A DNA stretch of 64,000 bases from Candidatus Melainabacteria bacterium (GTDB taxonomy: Bacteria; Cyanobacteriota; Vampirovibrionia; Gastranaerophilales; Gastranaerophilaceae). How positions within the stretch are numbered: the stretch's first letter is position 1; each line of letters opens with the position of its first letter. The stretch lies in NCBI GenBank assembly GCA_022009935.1, contig CP091731.1:124001-188000 (forward strand), written 5' to 3'. Shown here piece after piece: positions 30,286 to 41,432 of the stretch. Under the pieces are notes generated by a model, which saw nothing but the letters and a program-made list of their open reading frames with translations, searched no databases and had not been told where the DNA came from. The translations under genes were made by a program, and so were the position numbers.

Positions 30286-33200
30286 TGGATAATCAGAACA
30301 ATAAAAAGCAAGATAATACATATTTTTTTATAAAACGTCCGAGGTTTGCGTTTGTAATTTCAATATTTATAACAATTTTAGGCTTACTTGCTATTTTTAG
30401 TTTGAAATTGGAAAAATATCCTGATATTACGCCTGTGCAAGTGTCTGTTACGGCTTCATACCCGGGGGCAAGTGCAAGTGTTATTGAATCATCTGTTGCT
30501 TCTTTGATTGAAAGCGGTGTAAACGGTGTTGAAAACATGATTTATATGACATCTGTTTCTCAAGACGATTCCTATCAGTTGACCATTTATTTTAAAACAG
30601 GTACCAATAAAGATATTGCATTGGTAAACGTTCAAAACAGGCTTCAACAGGTACAGCCGAGGTTGCCTGAAGAGGTAAAACGTTTGGGGGTAAACGCAAG
30701 AACAAAGGTTAGTGGTGCAGGTTTGATGATTATTGGGGTTATATCTCCAAATCAATTGTACGATGAGCTTTATTTGTCAAACTATGCTTCGGTTTATATC
30801 AAAGATGAACTTGCACGTATTCAAGGTGTTGGTGATATCAATGTTTTTGGTGCAGGCGACTATAGCATGCGAATTTGGTTAAATCCAATCAAAATGGCAC
30901 AACTCAATGTTTCAGTTTCGGAAATTCAAAGTGCAATACAAACTCAAAATACACAGGTGTCTGCAGGTGCTTTTGGGATGCTTCCTTCTGATGACAACGA
31001 AAAATTACAGGTTACTTTGACAACAAAAGGCCGATTGAAAGATGTTTCGGAGTTTGAAAAAATAATTGTTAGAGAAAACCCTAACGGTTCAAAAATATTG
31101 CTAAAAGACGTTGCAAGAGTTGAGTTAGGCCAAGTTTCTTACTCTTCAATTGCAAGAACAAACGGTCAACCGCTTGCTTTGATGCAAATTATCCAAATCC
31201 CCGGGGCAAACGCAATTGATGTTGCAAACAAAGTTACAAAAGAAGTCGAACGTTTGAAAAAGATTTACCTTCCGGTATAGAATTGAAAGTTTTGCGTGAT
31301 GAAACAACATTTGTAAAAGAAGCAATGGCAGAGGTTGTTAAAACAATTTTTGAAGCTTCGTTTATTGTAATCGTTTTGACATATTTGTTCTTAGGCTCAG
31401 CACGCGCTACTTTTGTTCCGTTAATTGCAATTCCTGTTTCTTTGGTCGGCACTTTTATAGCTTTGCCGATTTTTGGAATGTCTATAAACATGCTGACACT
31501 TTTTGCCATGGTTTTGGCAGTTGGTACGGTTGTTGACGATGCAATTGTAGTAATTGAAAACGTCCAGCGTCACATGGAAGCAGGTGATGAGCCTAAAGTT
31601 GCCACTCAAAAACAATGGAAGAGGTTGGTGGAGCTCTTGTTGCAATGGCAATGGTACTTATGGCGGTTTTTGTTCCGGTTGCTTTTGTTCCCGGGTTAAG
31701 CGGTTTGATGTATAAGCAGTTTGGCGTTTGTATCGCCGTTTCAATTGCACTTTCAGCCATTGTTGCTTTGTCTTTGTCACCAGCTTTGTGTACAACCATT
31801 TTAAGACGAAAAGAACAAAAACCAAAACTTATTGCAAAAATTTGACGATTGGTTTAAAAACCTGACAGAAAGTTACATGACGTATGTTTCAAAATTTGTA
31901 TACAATAAAAAACTTACGATAACAACTTTCATTCTTTTGTGTATCTTAAGCGGATTTTTATTTAAAATTATACCTACAGGTTTTGTGCCGACAGATGACG
32001 AAGGTGTTTTGCTTGCCTCTGTAAACTTACCTGCGAGTGCTTCTATTTCAAGAACATACGATGTTGTTGAAAGAATGGAAGAAAGTATAAAAGACATTGA
32101 AGGCATTGCAAGAACAATGTGCTTTATAGGCATGAGCGGTTCAAACACTGCATTTGTTGTAATGGAATTTAAAGAATTTAAAGAACGACAATTCAACACT
32201 TTGCAAAAATTATAAGAAAAATTCAAGGCAAAGAAACAGATTTGTCTATGTGGGCAATTAAATCACGTGTTGAAAAAGCGTTTTCGCCAATTCGTGATGC
32301 AAGTATATACATTATAACTCCGCCTGCTATTTCAGGATTAAGTATGTATGGTGGTTTTGAGTTTCAAATGTTGTCAAAAGGTGAATATTCACCTCAAGAA
32401 CTATCAAATATAGCAAACAATTTTATGGTTGTTGCCAACCAAAATAAAGCGTTGTCAAATGTTTTTAACACATATCAGGCAAACATGCTTCAATATTATA
32501 TAAATATAGATTATGAACAAGCTTTGGCTCAAGGCGTTTCTTTAAGCGAATTATATTCAACTTTAAGTGCAAATTATGGTACGGCTTATGTAAACGATTT
32601 CAATAAAATGGGGCGTGTTTTCAGGGTTCAAATGCAAGCCGACAAAGAATTTAGAAATCGACCATCGGATTTGACAAATTTGTATGTTATGAACAACAAA
32701 GGTAAAATGATACCGATTGCAACAATGGTATCACTTGAAGAACATATTGGGGCAAGCACAATCAACAGATACAACCAGTATCGTTCAATTCAATTCAACG
32801 GAAGCCCCGGGCCGGGGAAAAAGTTCAGGCGAAGCCATGAAAATTATGGAACAATTGGCTGATGAAAACTTTCCACAGGATATAACATTTGAATGGTCGG
32901 AACTTCAAAACAAGAAATTGAGTCATCCGGCACAACAGGCTATGTAATGGCTTTTAGCGTTATTGTTTGTTTATCTTTTCCTTGTTGCGTTGTATGAAAG
33001 TTGGATGATACCGATTGCCGTTTTGCTTATTGCTCCAATTGCAACGGTCGGTGCGTTGTTGTTCCAGTTGATAACAGCTCAGGCGTTTGACTTATATTCT
33101 CAGGTCGGGATGATTATGTTAATCGGTTTGGCTGCAAAACAAGCGATTTTGATTGTTGAATTTGCAAAAAGAGTTACATGAAAAAGACGGATTAAGCATT

Positions 33201-33467
33201 GAAGAAGCCGCCATGAAAGCAGCACATATTCGTTTTCGTGCGGTTGTTATGACGGTTATTGCTTTTGTTCTTGGCGTTGTTCCGTTGTTACTTGCCCATG
33301 GTGCAGGTGCTGCAAGCCGTGTGTCTGTCGGTACTACTGTGTTTGGTGGTATGTTGGCTGCCGGGGTTGCCGGTACTATGCTTGTTCCCGCTTTTTATGT
33401 TATTGTTCAGTTCGTTATTAACAAAATTATGGAAAAATTTAAGAAAAAAAATAATAATAGTAATTAA
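30285..33467 (+). CDS. RND (HAE1-type) efflux pump permease
   Basis: Proton-driven inner-membrane exporter, about 1,050 residues, 12 predicted helices and two large periplasmic loops. Landmarks: FFIKRPRFAFVISIFITILG, KYPDITPVQVSVTASYPGAS, RLQQVQPRLPEEV, IQGVGDINVFGAGDYSMRIW. TM4 has AVGTVVDDAIVVIENVQRHM, with the two proton-relay aspartates (Asp407/408 in AcrB); then FVPVAFVPGLSGLMYKQFG, FVPTDDEGVLLASVNLPASA, and the TM10 lysine in MLIGLAAKQAILIVEFAK. These residues assign it to the HAE1 drug-type exporters, not the metal (HME) type. Six frame breaks. Middle gene of the adaptor-pump-TolC-ispE operon. Confidence 0.94.
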
Positions 33468-33490
33468 AAACATTATACGAGGTTGATTAA

Positions 33491-34905
33491 GTGAGAATAT
33501 ATAAAATAATTGCATTAATATTATGCGGTTTATGCTTTAATTTAAATGTTTTAGCTGACGAAGTCGAGGTTAATAACAATAAAGATATTGAAATTATTAC
33601 ACCTTCAATTGAAGAAGCAATTCAATCTTTAAGCAGTGAAGAAAATAAAACAATTGAAGGCTCTGTCAGTCAAGAACCCGGCTTGAATTTGGATGAATGC
33701 ATAAAAATAGCACTTGCAAACAATCCTCAAATTCAATCGGCTATACATAATAAAGAAATATACAAAACCAAAATCGGACAAGCTTGGGCTAATTATTTTC
33801 CCGAGTTATCCGGCTCAATCGGGTATCAAAGAACAAAAATGCTTATGCCGGCATTGAGTTCTTTTAAAATGCAACCATACAATTATATAAATACAGTTTC
33901 AGTAAGTGCAACCCAACTTGTTTATGATTTTGGCAAAACAAGAACAAGTGCAAATGTGGCTAAAAAAACATTTGAAGCAACCGAGAAAAATCTTGACGAG
34001 GTTATAAACACCGTTGTTTATAGCGTTAAAGCCGCATATTACAATCTTTTGTTTGCTATGCAACAAGAAGGTGTGCTAAAAGAGTCTGTCAAAATATATG
34101 AAGCACATTTAGCACAGGCAAAATCTTATTATGATATTGGTGTTAAGGCTAAAATTGACGTAATAACAGCAGAACATAATTTAAGCAGTGTGAAATTAAG
34201 TCATATAAAAAGCAAAGAATGCAATTGATATAGCTTATGCAAATTTAAACAACGCGTTGGGAATTCCAAACAAAGAAGCGTATAGAATTTCTGATAATTT
34301 GTCTTCAAGTTATTATGATGTAGACTTTGAAAAATTAATAAAAGATGCTTATGATGTGCGACCCGCGTTAGTGATGGCTAAAAAGAAAGCAGAGGCTTCA
34401 AAATATTTGGTTAAAGCTTCAAAAGTAGCCTTTTGCCGGATATAAACTTGGAAGCAAGTTATAATCTTGGCGGACGTGAGTTTACTGCTGATTATGGATA
34501 TGCTTTTGGTGGTTCAATGTCTTATCCGGTTGTCAACTTAATGAAATTAAAAAACAAGTTGATGAAGCAAAAGCCACATACAGCAAAGATGAAAGCGACT
34601 ATGAAGTGCAAAAACAAAATGTATATTTGGAAGTTAAACAAGCATATATAAGTTTAGTTGAACTTGAAGATTCTATTCCTGTTTCAAAAATGGCGCTGTC
34701 ACAAGCAAAAGAACAGTATGATTTGGCAAATGGTCGTTATAAAGTAGGTTTGGGAGATGCGATTGAATTTAAAGATGCAGAAAATACTTATCGCAACGCA
34801 CAACTTGATTATTATAAAACTCTTTTGGATTATAATGTCGCTGCAGCTAATTTGGAAAAAGTCGTTGGAACTCCTTTGAAAGAAGCTAAGGCACCTTTAT
34901 TATGA
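33491..34905 (+). CDS. TolC-family outer-membrane efflux channel
   Basis: Third component of the tripartite pump. GTG start. Signal peptide IYKIIALILCGLCFNLNVLA with a predicted cut after LADE. An acidic linker follows, then the outer-membrane efflux repeats: LNLDECIKIALANNPQIQSA, QAWANYFPELSGSIGYQRTK, ATQLVYDFGKTRTSANVAKK, KSYYDIGVKAKIDVITAEHN. The second repeat has LLPDINLEASYNLGG, DLANGRYKVGLGDAIEFKDA and LLDYNVAAANLEKVVGTPL. About 470 residues, with breaks near 34215, 34428, 34540. Confirms a diderm envelope. Its stop overlaps the ispE start (ATGA). Confidence 0.9.
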
Positions 34906-35752
34906 TTGAAGTTAAAACTTTTGCAAAAATTAATTTAACTTTGGAAATTCTGAATAAAAGAGTTGATGGCTTTCATAATATTCAATCTATTATGCAAAAA
35001 CATTGACCTGTTTGATGTTTTGACTTTTGATATAAACGAAAATGAAACAAATAGTTTTGTTTTAAATGGAAATTCTAATAAAATTCCTTATGACAAATCA
35101 AATCTTGTTTATAAGGCAATTGAGTTGTTTTTTGAAAAAACTAATATTAAAAATAAAAAAGTAGAAGTTTATTTAAATAAAAATATTCCGACAGAAGCCG
35201 GCTTGGCAGGTGGAAGCTCAAATGCTGTAGGCACTTTTATTGCTTTGAATAAATATTTCAATAATCCTTTAAAAAAGAAGAATTGCACAATTTGTGTTTG
35301 ACTTTAGGTTCGGATTTGAACTTTTGTCTTGTTGGGGGAACATATGTCTTTGCACTTCAAGAGGTGAGATTGTTCAAAAATTGAACGATGTAAATTTAAC
35401 AATATCACTTATCAAACCTAAAGATGTTGGAGTAAAAGCTGCTTATGCTTATAAAAAATACGCACAACAAGAAACAAAGCAAAAAAAAGATAACACTTCA
35501 AAACTTGTAGAACTTATTCAAAGCAACAAGTTTGACAAAAGATTGATATATAACGATTTAGAAAATCCATTGTTGTGTGAAATTGAGGAATTTAAAAATA
35601 TAAAAAGAATAAAACCAAATGCAATGATGACAGGAAGCGGCTCTGTTTTTTATGTTATTGATGATAAATTCAGCTTTGATGACTTTGACTTTAACAAATA
35701 TTCGATATTCAACAATATAAGTACAGTGAACAGAGGGTATGAAGTTTTGTAA
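34902..35752 (+). CDS. ispE: 4-(cytidine 5'-diphospho)-2-C-methyl-D-erythritol kinase
   Basis: GHMP kinase of the non-mevalonate (MEP) isoprenoid pathway. About 283 residues. The N-terminus is VKTFAKINLTLEILNKRVDG, followed by FHNIQSIMQ; the GHMP ATP loop is IPTEAGLAGGSSNAVGTFIA; then LTLGSDLNFCLVGGTYVFAL and MMTGSGSVFYVID near the C-terminus. Three frame breaks (near 34998, 35270, 35360). Its coupling to an efflux operon by ATGA overlap is an unusual neighbourhood with no obvious functional reason. Confidence 0.92.
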
Positions 35753-35919
35753 AGCTGGCATTATTCTTGTAGTTAAAGATAAAACGCTTGAAAATATTAT
35801 ATTTTAGCTTCATATATTAAGACTTTGTAACAATTACAACCTAAAAATTAAAGAATTCATTTTGAAATGTCGATATGTAATCATGTGTATCGTTAAAGAA
35901 AAAAATGGAGATTTAGAAA

Positions 35920-37621
35920 ATGGGTATGGCGGCATCGTCCTTGCGGTTAACTTCTGTTAGCTGCTAGGAAAAATCAGGTTGAATTTGAAGGTCAACAAAT
36001 TAATCAACAACGTGTTGTATTAAGTCAAAAATCATCAGCTATTTACAATCAAATGTTGGAAATGCAAGTTCCAACAGCACCGGATCCGAGCAATTACACA
36101 AAATTGTGTATAAATTCAATGCCGGATATGGTGAGTCACAAATTTTGAATATGGCTAAAAAAGCATCAGGACCTTATAATTACAATATTACGTATAAAAG
36201 TCCTGCAACAGAAAAAGTTTTGAGCAAATCATCATACAACAATGTTTCATTTACAAAACCGACTGATAAAACAGGTGGAAAATATCAATATTTGAACACC
36301 AATATTAACGGTAATAGTTATCAAATGGAATTGGTTGGTGGTAGTTCTTCAGCTGATTTATTATCAAAATACAAAAATAATTTAAGTGTTTACAGTAATA
36401 TGAAGACAATTGAAGAACAAATTGCTACATTAAGCGCTAAAAAAGCGATGACAAGGTAAGTTCTTCTGCACAACGTGATATAGCTGCAGCTTTAGGTATT
36501 TCTAATACAACAAGCGCAGGCACAGAAGCGTTAAAGAAATATATGCGTCCAAGTACTTTTACAGATGAGCAAATTGATGCATTAAGTGATGATGCTAAAA
36601 AAGCAGCTGCACGTGCTTATAATTTACCATATTATTCAAGTTCGGCAACTAATAAATTAGGCGATAGCATTACTGATGCAAACCAACAAACTGAGTTATT
36701 AAGTATTTTAAACGATGTAAACAACGGTTCTCTTACTTGGGATAACATTAAGGATGTTACAAATATTGATGACTTGGCAGGTCTTGTTTATAACCATAAA
36801 AATGATAATGGACGAGAAGATTTAAGAGATGTATTATTTAATGCAACAGGATATGACCCTTTAAATATTGGTACAAGTGCTACTGCTGCAAGTGAAGCAG
36901 CATTGAGCCTTTATAATGCAGGAACTGGCGAAGGTACAATTAATACTAACATTACTAATGAAGCTATGATTACAATGTTGCAAAGGAATGTTGAAATCAA
37001 TCAGTGTAACACCGGACAATGCAGACGGGTATTCAACTTCATCTGAGTATAATTCTGCTGTTGTTGTTCCAAGTCAAATTGCGTATGCAAATTCTTGCGC
37101 TGTTTCAGGCATGACAAACGTTAATGGAAATCAAGCATTATACGAATATACAGATGCAAATGGCGATAAAGCATATATGTATGTGCCATTAGAAAATTTA
37201 AGTGAAACTTATCAAAATACTTATGCTGATAGCATTACAGCTTATGAAAATGCCATTAGTTATGTGAATGGTCGCACTGAAATTAATCAACAAGATGCAA
37301 ATATCGTTTTAAGTGCAGATGGTCAAATTACTAAAATTACATTTGCTGATGGTACTATGGTTCAACCAACAGTTACAACTGAAATGCACCAAGAAGCTTA
37401 TGACTTCGCTATGGTTGAATATGAGTACAAAAAAAGATGTATATGAAAAAGAAATGAATGATGCTAACGCTAAAGTTAAAGTTATTCAAGGACAAGACCA
37501 AAAATTAGAAGTTCGTTTGAAACAATTGGATACTGAACAAAAAGCGTTGTCAACTGAAATTGATGCTGTTAAATCAGTACGTGATAAATCAATTGAAGGT
37601 TCTTTCAAAACATTCGCTTAA
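35920..37621 (+). CDS. Lineage-restricted coiled-coil protein of unknown function
   Basis: About 565 residues after bridging five or six frame breaks. A strong GGAG site precedes the ATG. The N-terminal MGMAASSLRL, AARKNQVEFEGQQINQQR and SAIYNQMLEMQVPTAPDPSN resemble a protein class I associate with gut Vampirovibrionia. A Ser/Thr/Asn-rich middle follows, with EQIATLSAKKA and DEQIDALSDDAKKAAARAYN. A C-terminal heptad-like coiled coil follows (LEVRLKQLDTEQKALSTEID) and ends IEGSFKTFA. No signal peptide or membrane segment. The amphipathic ends and the FKTFA finish vaguely recall secreted filament or hook-associated proteins, but that is speculation. GC and codon use match the neighbours. Terminator at 37732. 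Confidence 0.6.
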
Positions 37622-37731
37622 CAATTTCAAAAATCTTTATTTTTTTTTTTACGAATACACACAATTACACGATACTCACACAATTAATTAAGTTCAAATA
37701 CTTAATAAAAAAGATCCCATTTTCAATTCTT

Positions 37732-37757
37732 TCAGGCTTTATGCCTGATTTTTTTTA
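37732..37757 (+). terminator. Intrinsic terminator after the coiled-coil gene
   Basis: The stem TCAGGC pairs with GCCTGA across a five-base loop and is followed by eight Ts (37749-37756). It sits 110 bases after the coiled-coil gene and just before spmA. An ATG inside it (37741) is therefore unlikely to be the spmA start. Confidence 0.8.
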
Positions 37758-37770
37758 TTTTTATTTTAAA

Positions 37771-38388
37771 ATGATAATTATGAATTATATATTTGCGTTT
37801 TTCATTTTAATATCTATAGTCTTTGGTTTTATAAATGGCAACTTGAATAATGTCACAGATGCAATTTGGGAAGGTTGCAAAAAAAACACTCGATATTTCA
37901 ATTTATTTAATAGGGATTATGGCTTTTGGATGGGAATTTTAAACATAGCCAAGAAAAGCGGATTGATGAATTTGTTTTCAAAAATAGTAACACCATTTAT
38001 AAACAAAATATTTGACGAATTGCCTGAGAAATCTGAAATTCAAGGTGATGTGGCTTTGAATTTTAGCGCAAATTTTTTAGGACTTGCAAATGCTGCAACG
38101 CCTTTTGGAATTTCTGCTATCAAAAAAATGCAGGAAATTAATGTTGATAAAACCTCCGCTTCAAATTCAATGTGCATGCTTCTTGCAATGAACACAGCAG
38201 GGTTTCAGCTTATACCTGCAACTATAATTGCAATTTTGGCAGCTAATGGGTTTAAAAATCCGCAAGTCATAATCCTTCCAACATTCATTGTCACTTTGAT
38301 AGCTTTTGTAAGTTCGATTTTGTTTGCCAAATTGATGCAAAAAATCTACAAAAAAACAAGAAAAAGAGGAGGTAAATTATGGAATTGA
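37771..38388 (+). CDS. spmA: SpmA-like nucleoside-recognition-domain membrane protein
   Basis: About 205 residues with several membrane helices. Matches SpmA: NYIFAFFILISIVFGFINGN, FWMGILNIAKKSGLMNLFSK, DVALNFSANFLGLANAATPF, SASNSMCMLLAMNTAGFQLI, PATIIAILAANGF. The open frame between 37875 and 37935 is not SpmA-like (NTRYFNLFNRDYG). The neighbouring frame reads KTLDISIYLIGIMAFWMGIL, which is, so one extra and one missing base cancel. I chose the ATG at 37771; another is at 37780. SpmA/SpmB were named for spore maturation in Bacillus, but homologues are common in non-sporulating bacteria, where their transport role is unknown. Confidence 0.87.
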   Translation: MIIMNYIFAFFILISIVFGFINGNLNNVTDAIWEGCKKNTRYFNLFNRDYGFWMGILNIAKKSGLMNLFSKIVTPFINKIFDELPEKSEIQGDVALNFSANFLGLANAATPFGISAIKKMQEINVDKTSASNSMCMLLAMNTAGFQLIPATIIAILAANGFKNPQVIILPTFIVTLIAFVSSILFAKLMQKIYKKTRKRGGKLWN

Positions 38389-38949
38389 TTAATCAACTTT
38401 CTGTTTTGATACTTCCTCTTTTAATCGGGGTTTATTTTTATTTATGCTCTAATAAAAAAGACAAATATGTATGAAGCTTTTGTCGATGGAGCAAAAGATG
38501 GGATAACCTGTGCTGTTTCGATAATTCCATATTTGCTTGCAATAATCGTTGCAATTTCAATGCTTCAAGCAAGTGGAATGTTTGATTTTATTGCAAATAA
38601 ATTCAAATTTGTGTTTGATTTTTTAAATTTACCATGTGATATTTTTCCGTTAATGATAATAAGAAGTTTGTCCGGAAGTGCTTTGTTGGGTCTTGTTGCT
38701 GACATTGCCGACAAATTTGGCAACAATGCCTATATAACTAAGCTTGCGGCTATTATGGCAGGAAGCAGTGAAACGACTTTTTATGTTATTTCTGTTTATT
38801 TTGGTGCAGTTGGAATTAAAAAAGTTCGCTATGCATTGATTTGTGGTTTGTTTGCAGATTTTGTCGGGATTGTAAGCGCTATTTTTATTACTAACTTGTT
38901 TTTGGATAAAAAAGATTGCTTTTTCTTTGGGTTAAAAAGAATGATTTGA
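38379..38949 (+). CDS. spmB: SpmB-like nucleoside-recognition-domain membrane protein
   Basis: Overlaps the end of spmA by ten bases; ribosome site AGGAGG. About 188 residues: MELINQLSVLILPLLIGVIF, then after a break near 38440 MYEAFVDGAKDGITCAVSII, PYLLAIIVAISMLQASGMFD, the Gate-domain motif MIIRSLSGSALLGLVADIAD, KLAAIMAGSSETTFYVISVY and GIKKVRYALICGLFADF. Pairs with SpmA in the membrane. No spore genes are nearby apart from the GerMN protein at 54712, which is also widespread outside sporulators. Confidence 0.88.
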
Positions 38950-39005
38950 CTTTTATTTTTTTTGAGTTAAAATAATTAAAACATTAGTAAGGGAGATTAT
39001 AACTT

Positions 39006-40509
39006 ATGAAAATTGATGTAAAGAATTCAGACATCAAAAATGAAATTTGTGATGTCTTGGTTGTAAATTTGTTTGAAGGGGTTAAAAATCCATCAGGTGC
39101 AACCGGTGTTGTAAATCAGGCTCTTAATAATAAAATTGTTGAGTTTGTTATTGGACGAGATGGGTTCAATGGTGAATTTGGAAGTTTTTATACCTTGCCT
39201 GTTTTAAACAATGAAATTAACGCTAAAAAGGTTATTATTGCTGGGCTTGGCAAACAAGAAGACTTTAATTTGAACAAATTAAGAGAATTGAGTGCAAAAA
39301 TTTTAAAAGAATGCAAAAAAATAAAACTGACAAAAATGTTGTATCAATTTTGCATGGTGCAGGCATTGCCGGACTTTGTCCTAGATGTTGTGCAAAAACA
39401 ATGGCAGAAGGTTTGACAATTGCAAATTATAAATTTGATAAATATCTAAATCAAGAAGATAAAGCTTGTCAAATAGAAACGTTTACAATTTGTGAAAATG
39501 ATGAAAGTAAAATTGAAAACATTAAACAAGGCTTGAATGTTGGATTAACAATTGCAAAAGCTTCAAGTTTTGCAAAAGATTTAATAAATGAAGGTGCCTA
39601 TGTTGTTACACCTGAAAAACTTGCTGATACGGCTAAAAAAATTCACGGTGTTGATGTTAAGGTTTATGACAAAAAAGATATCGAAAAAATGAACATGGGT
39701 GCTTATTTGGCAGTAGCAAGAGGAAGTATTAACGAACCAAGATTTATTCATTTGACATATAAACCTAAAAATCCAAACGGCAAAAAAGGTTGCCATAATA
39801 GGTAAAGGTATCACTTTTGATTCAGGCGGTATGGATTTAAAACCACCATCTTCAATGTTGAATATGAAAGACGATATGTCAGGCGCTGCTTGTGTTTTAG
39901 GTGTATTCACAGCTTTAGCTGATTTAGATATAAAAACAGAAGTTCATGGAATCATTGCAGCGTGTGAAAATATGATAAGCGGTCGCGCATATAAACCCGG
40001 AGATATTTTAACTGCCAAAAACGGAAAAACTATTGAAGTTGACAACACTGATGCAGAAGGTCGTTTGACATTGGCAGATGCTTTGTGTTTTGCAGATGAA
40101 CTCAATGTTGATGAAGTTATCGATGTTGCAACTCTTACAGGTGCTTGTATGGTAGCTTTGGGAACTTGTGCAAGTGGAATTATGGGAACAAACCAAGACT
40201 TTATTGACAGATTGATTGAAGTTTCAAAAGCTAGCGATGAAAAACTATGGCAACTTCCAATGTATGAAGAATACGACAAAAGTTTGAAAAGCGACATTGC
40301 AGATATGAAAAATACAGGTTCCAGATATGGCGGAGCTTCTACAGCCGGTGTATTTTTTAAGCAAATTTATCACCAACAACAATTGGGCGCATATTGATAT
40401 AGCCGGAACTGCATTTTTGGAAAAACCTGATAAATTTGGCACAAAAATGGCAAATGGTTCTATGGTTAGAACTTTATTGTATTATCTTAAAGAATGCAAA
40501 TGTAAGTAA
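39006..40509 (+). CDS. pepA: Leucyl aminopeptidase (M17 family)
   Basis: Cytosolic dinuclear-zinc aminopeptidase, about 500 residues. N-terminal macro-like domain (ICDVLVVNLFEGVKNPSGAT, KVIIAGLGKQEDFNLNKLRE). The catalytic domain includes LINEGAYVVTPEKLADTAKK, AIIGKGITFDSGGMDLKPPS (active-site Lys and metal Asp), MKDDMSGAACVLGVFTAL, and the signature NTDAEGRLTLADALCFADE with its metal ligands, then VATLTGACMVALGTCASGIM and SRYGGASTAGVFFKQFI. Three frame breaks (39320, 39795, 40365). RBS AGGGAG. Followed by the LD-carboxypeptidase gene. Confidence 0.94.
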
Positions 40510-40522
40510 TTTATAATAAACT

Positions 40523-41432
40523 ATGAAGATTATTAAGCCAAAAAGTTAATAAAAGGCGACACCATCGGCATTTTGTCTGTGTCAGGTTCAATTGATAACA
40601 AAAACAATTTGTATAAATCCAAGAAATATTTTGAAAATAAAGGATTTAAAGTTGTATTATCAGAAAACATTTTTTGACAATATTGACGGAATTTCAGGAA
40701 GTGTTCAAACTAGGCTAAAAAATCTTCATAGTTTTTTTTCAAATGAAAATATTGATGCAATTTTCTGTGCCCGTGGCGGGTTTGGAACTTTGAAACTTGT
40801 TAATTATATTGATTATGAACTTATAAAAAACAATCCAAAAATATTTGTAGGATTTTCTGATATTACAAATTTAAATGCAATGTTTTATAAAAAATCAAAT
40901 TTACTTACTTTTTATGATCTCTATGCCGTACGTTGATTTTGTTGACGAAATTGATGAATACACGGAAAAATGTTTTTGATACTTTAATGGGAAATCTTTC
41001 GTCATATAAAGCAAGTAGGTTAAAAATATATAATGAGGGGTTGGCAAAAGGTGTCTTATTTGGGGAAACTTGTCAACACTGGCTTCACTTTGCGGTGTTA
41101 GTTTTATTCCAAATCAAGACTTTATTTTATTCATTGAAGATTGGCATGACCCAACTTATAAAATAGACAGAATGTTGACTCAGTTATTCAATATTAAACA
41201 ATTTGAAGATAATATTAAAGGGAATTGTTGTTGGGGAATTTTTGAGTATTGAAGAAACTCAATATTTTGATAATATATTTTTAGACATCGCTAAAGAATA
41301 CAAAATTCCAATTGCATCCGGATTTAAGATTTCTCATGGAAAGCAAAAAATGACACTTCCTTATGGTGTTCAATGTCAATTTGACACAAAAAAGGTGAAA
41401 TAAAAATGTTGGAAAGTATTTTTTCAAACTAG
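40523..41432 (+). CDS. ldcA: LD-carboxypeptidase (S66 family)
   Basis: Cuts the L-Lys/mDAP-D-Ala bond of tetrapeptide muropeptides in cell-wall recycling. About 300 residues: KGDTIGILSVSGSIDNKNNL, AIFCARGGFGTLKLVNYIDY, then the nucleophile elbow FVGFSDITNLNAMF (Ser), ASLCGVSFIPNQDFILFIED, IVVGEFLSIEETQYF (Glu region), and IASGFKISHGKQKMTLPYGV with the catalytic His. Four or five frame breaks, including one in the first 15 codons. Its stop codon overlaps by two bases the stop of the convergent hypothetical gene. Confidence 0.87.

Noticed and set aside
37741..37770. Upstream ATG (37741) as the spmA start
   Set aside because: It lies within the loop and stem of an intrinsic terminator and would add a Phe-rich non-homologous extension; ATG at 37771 fits SpmA homologues.
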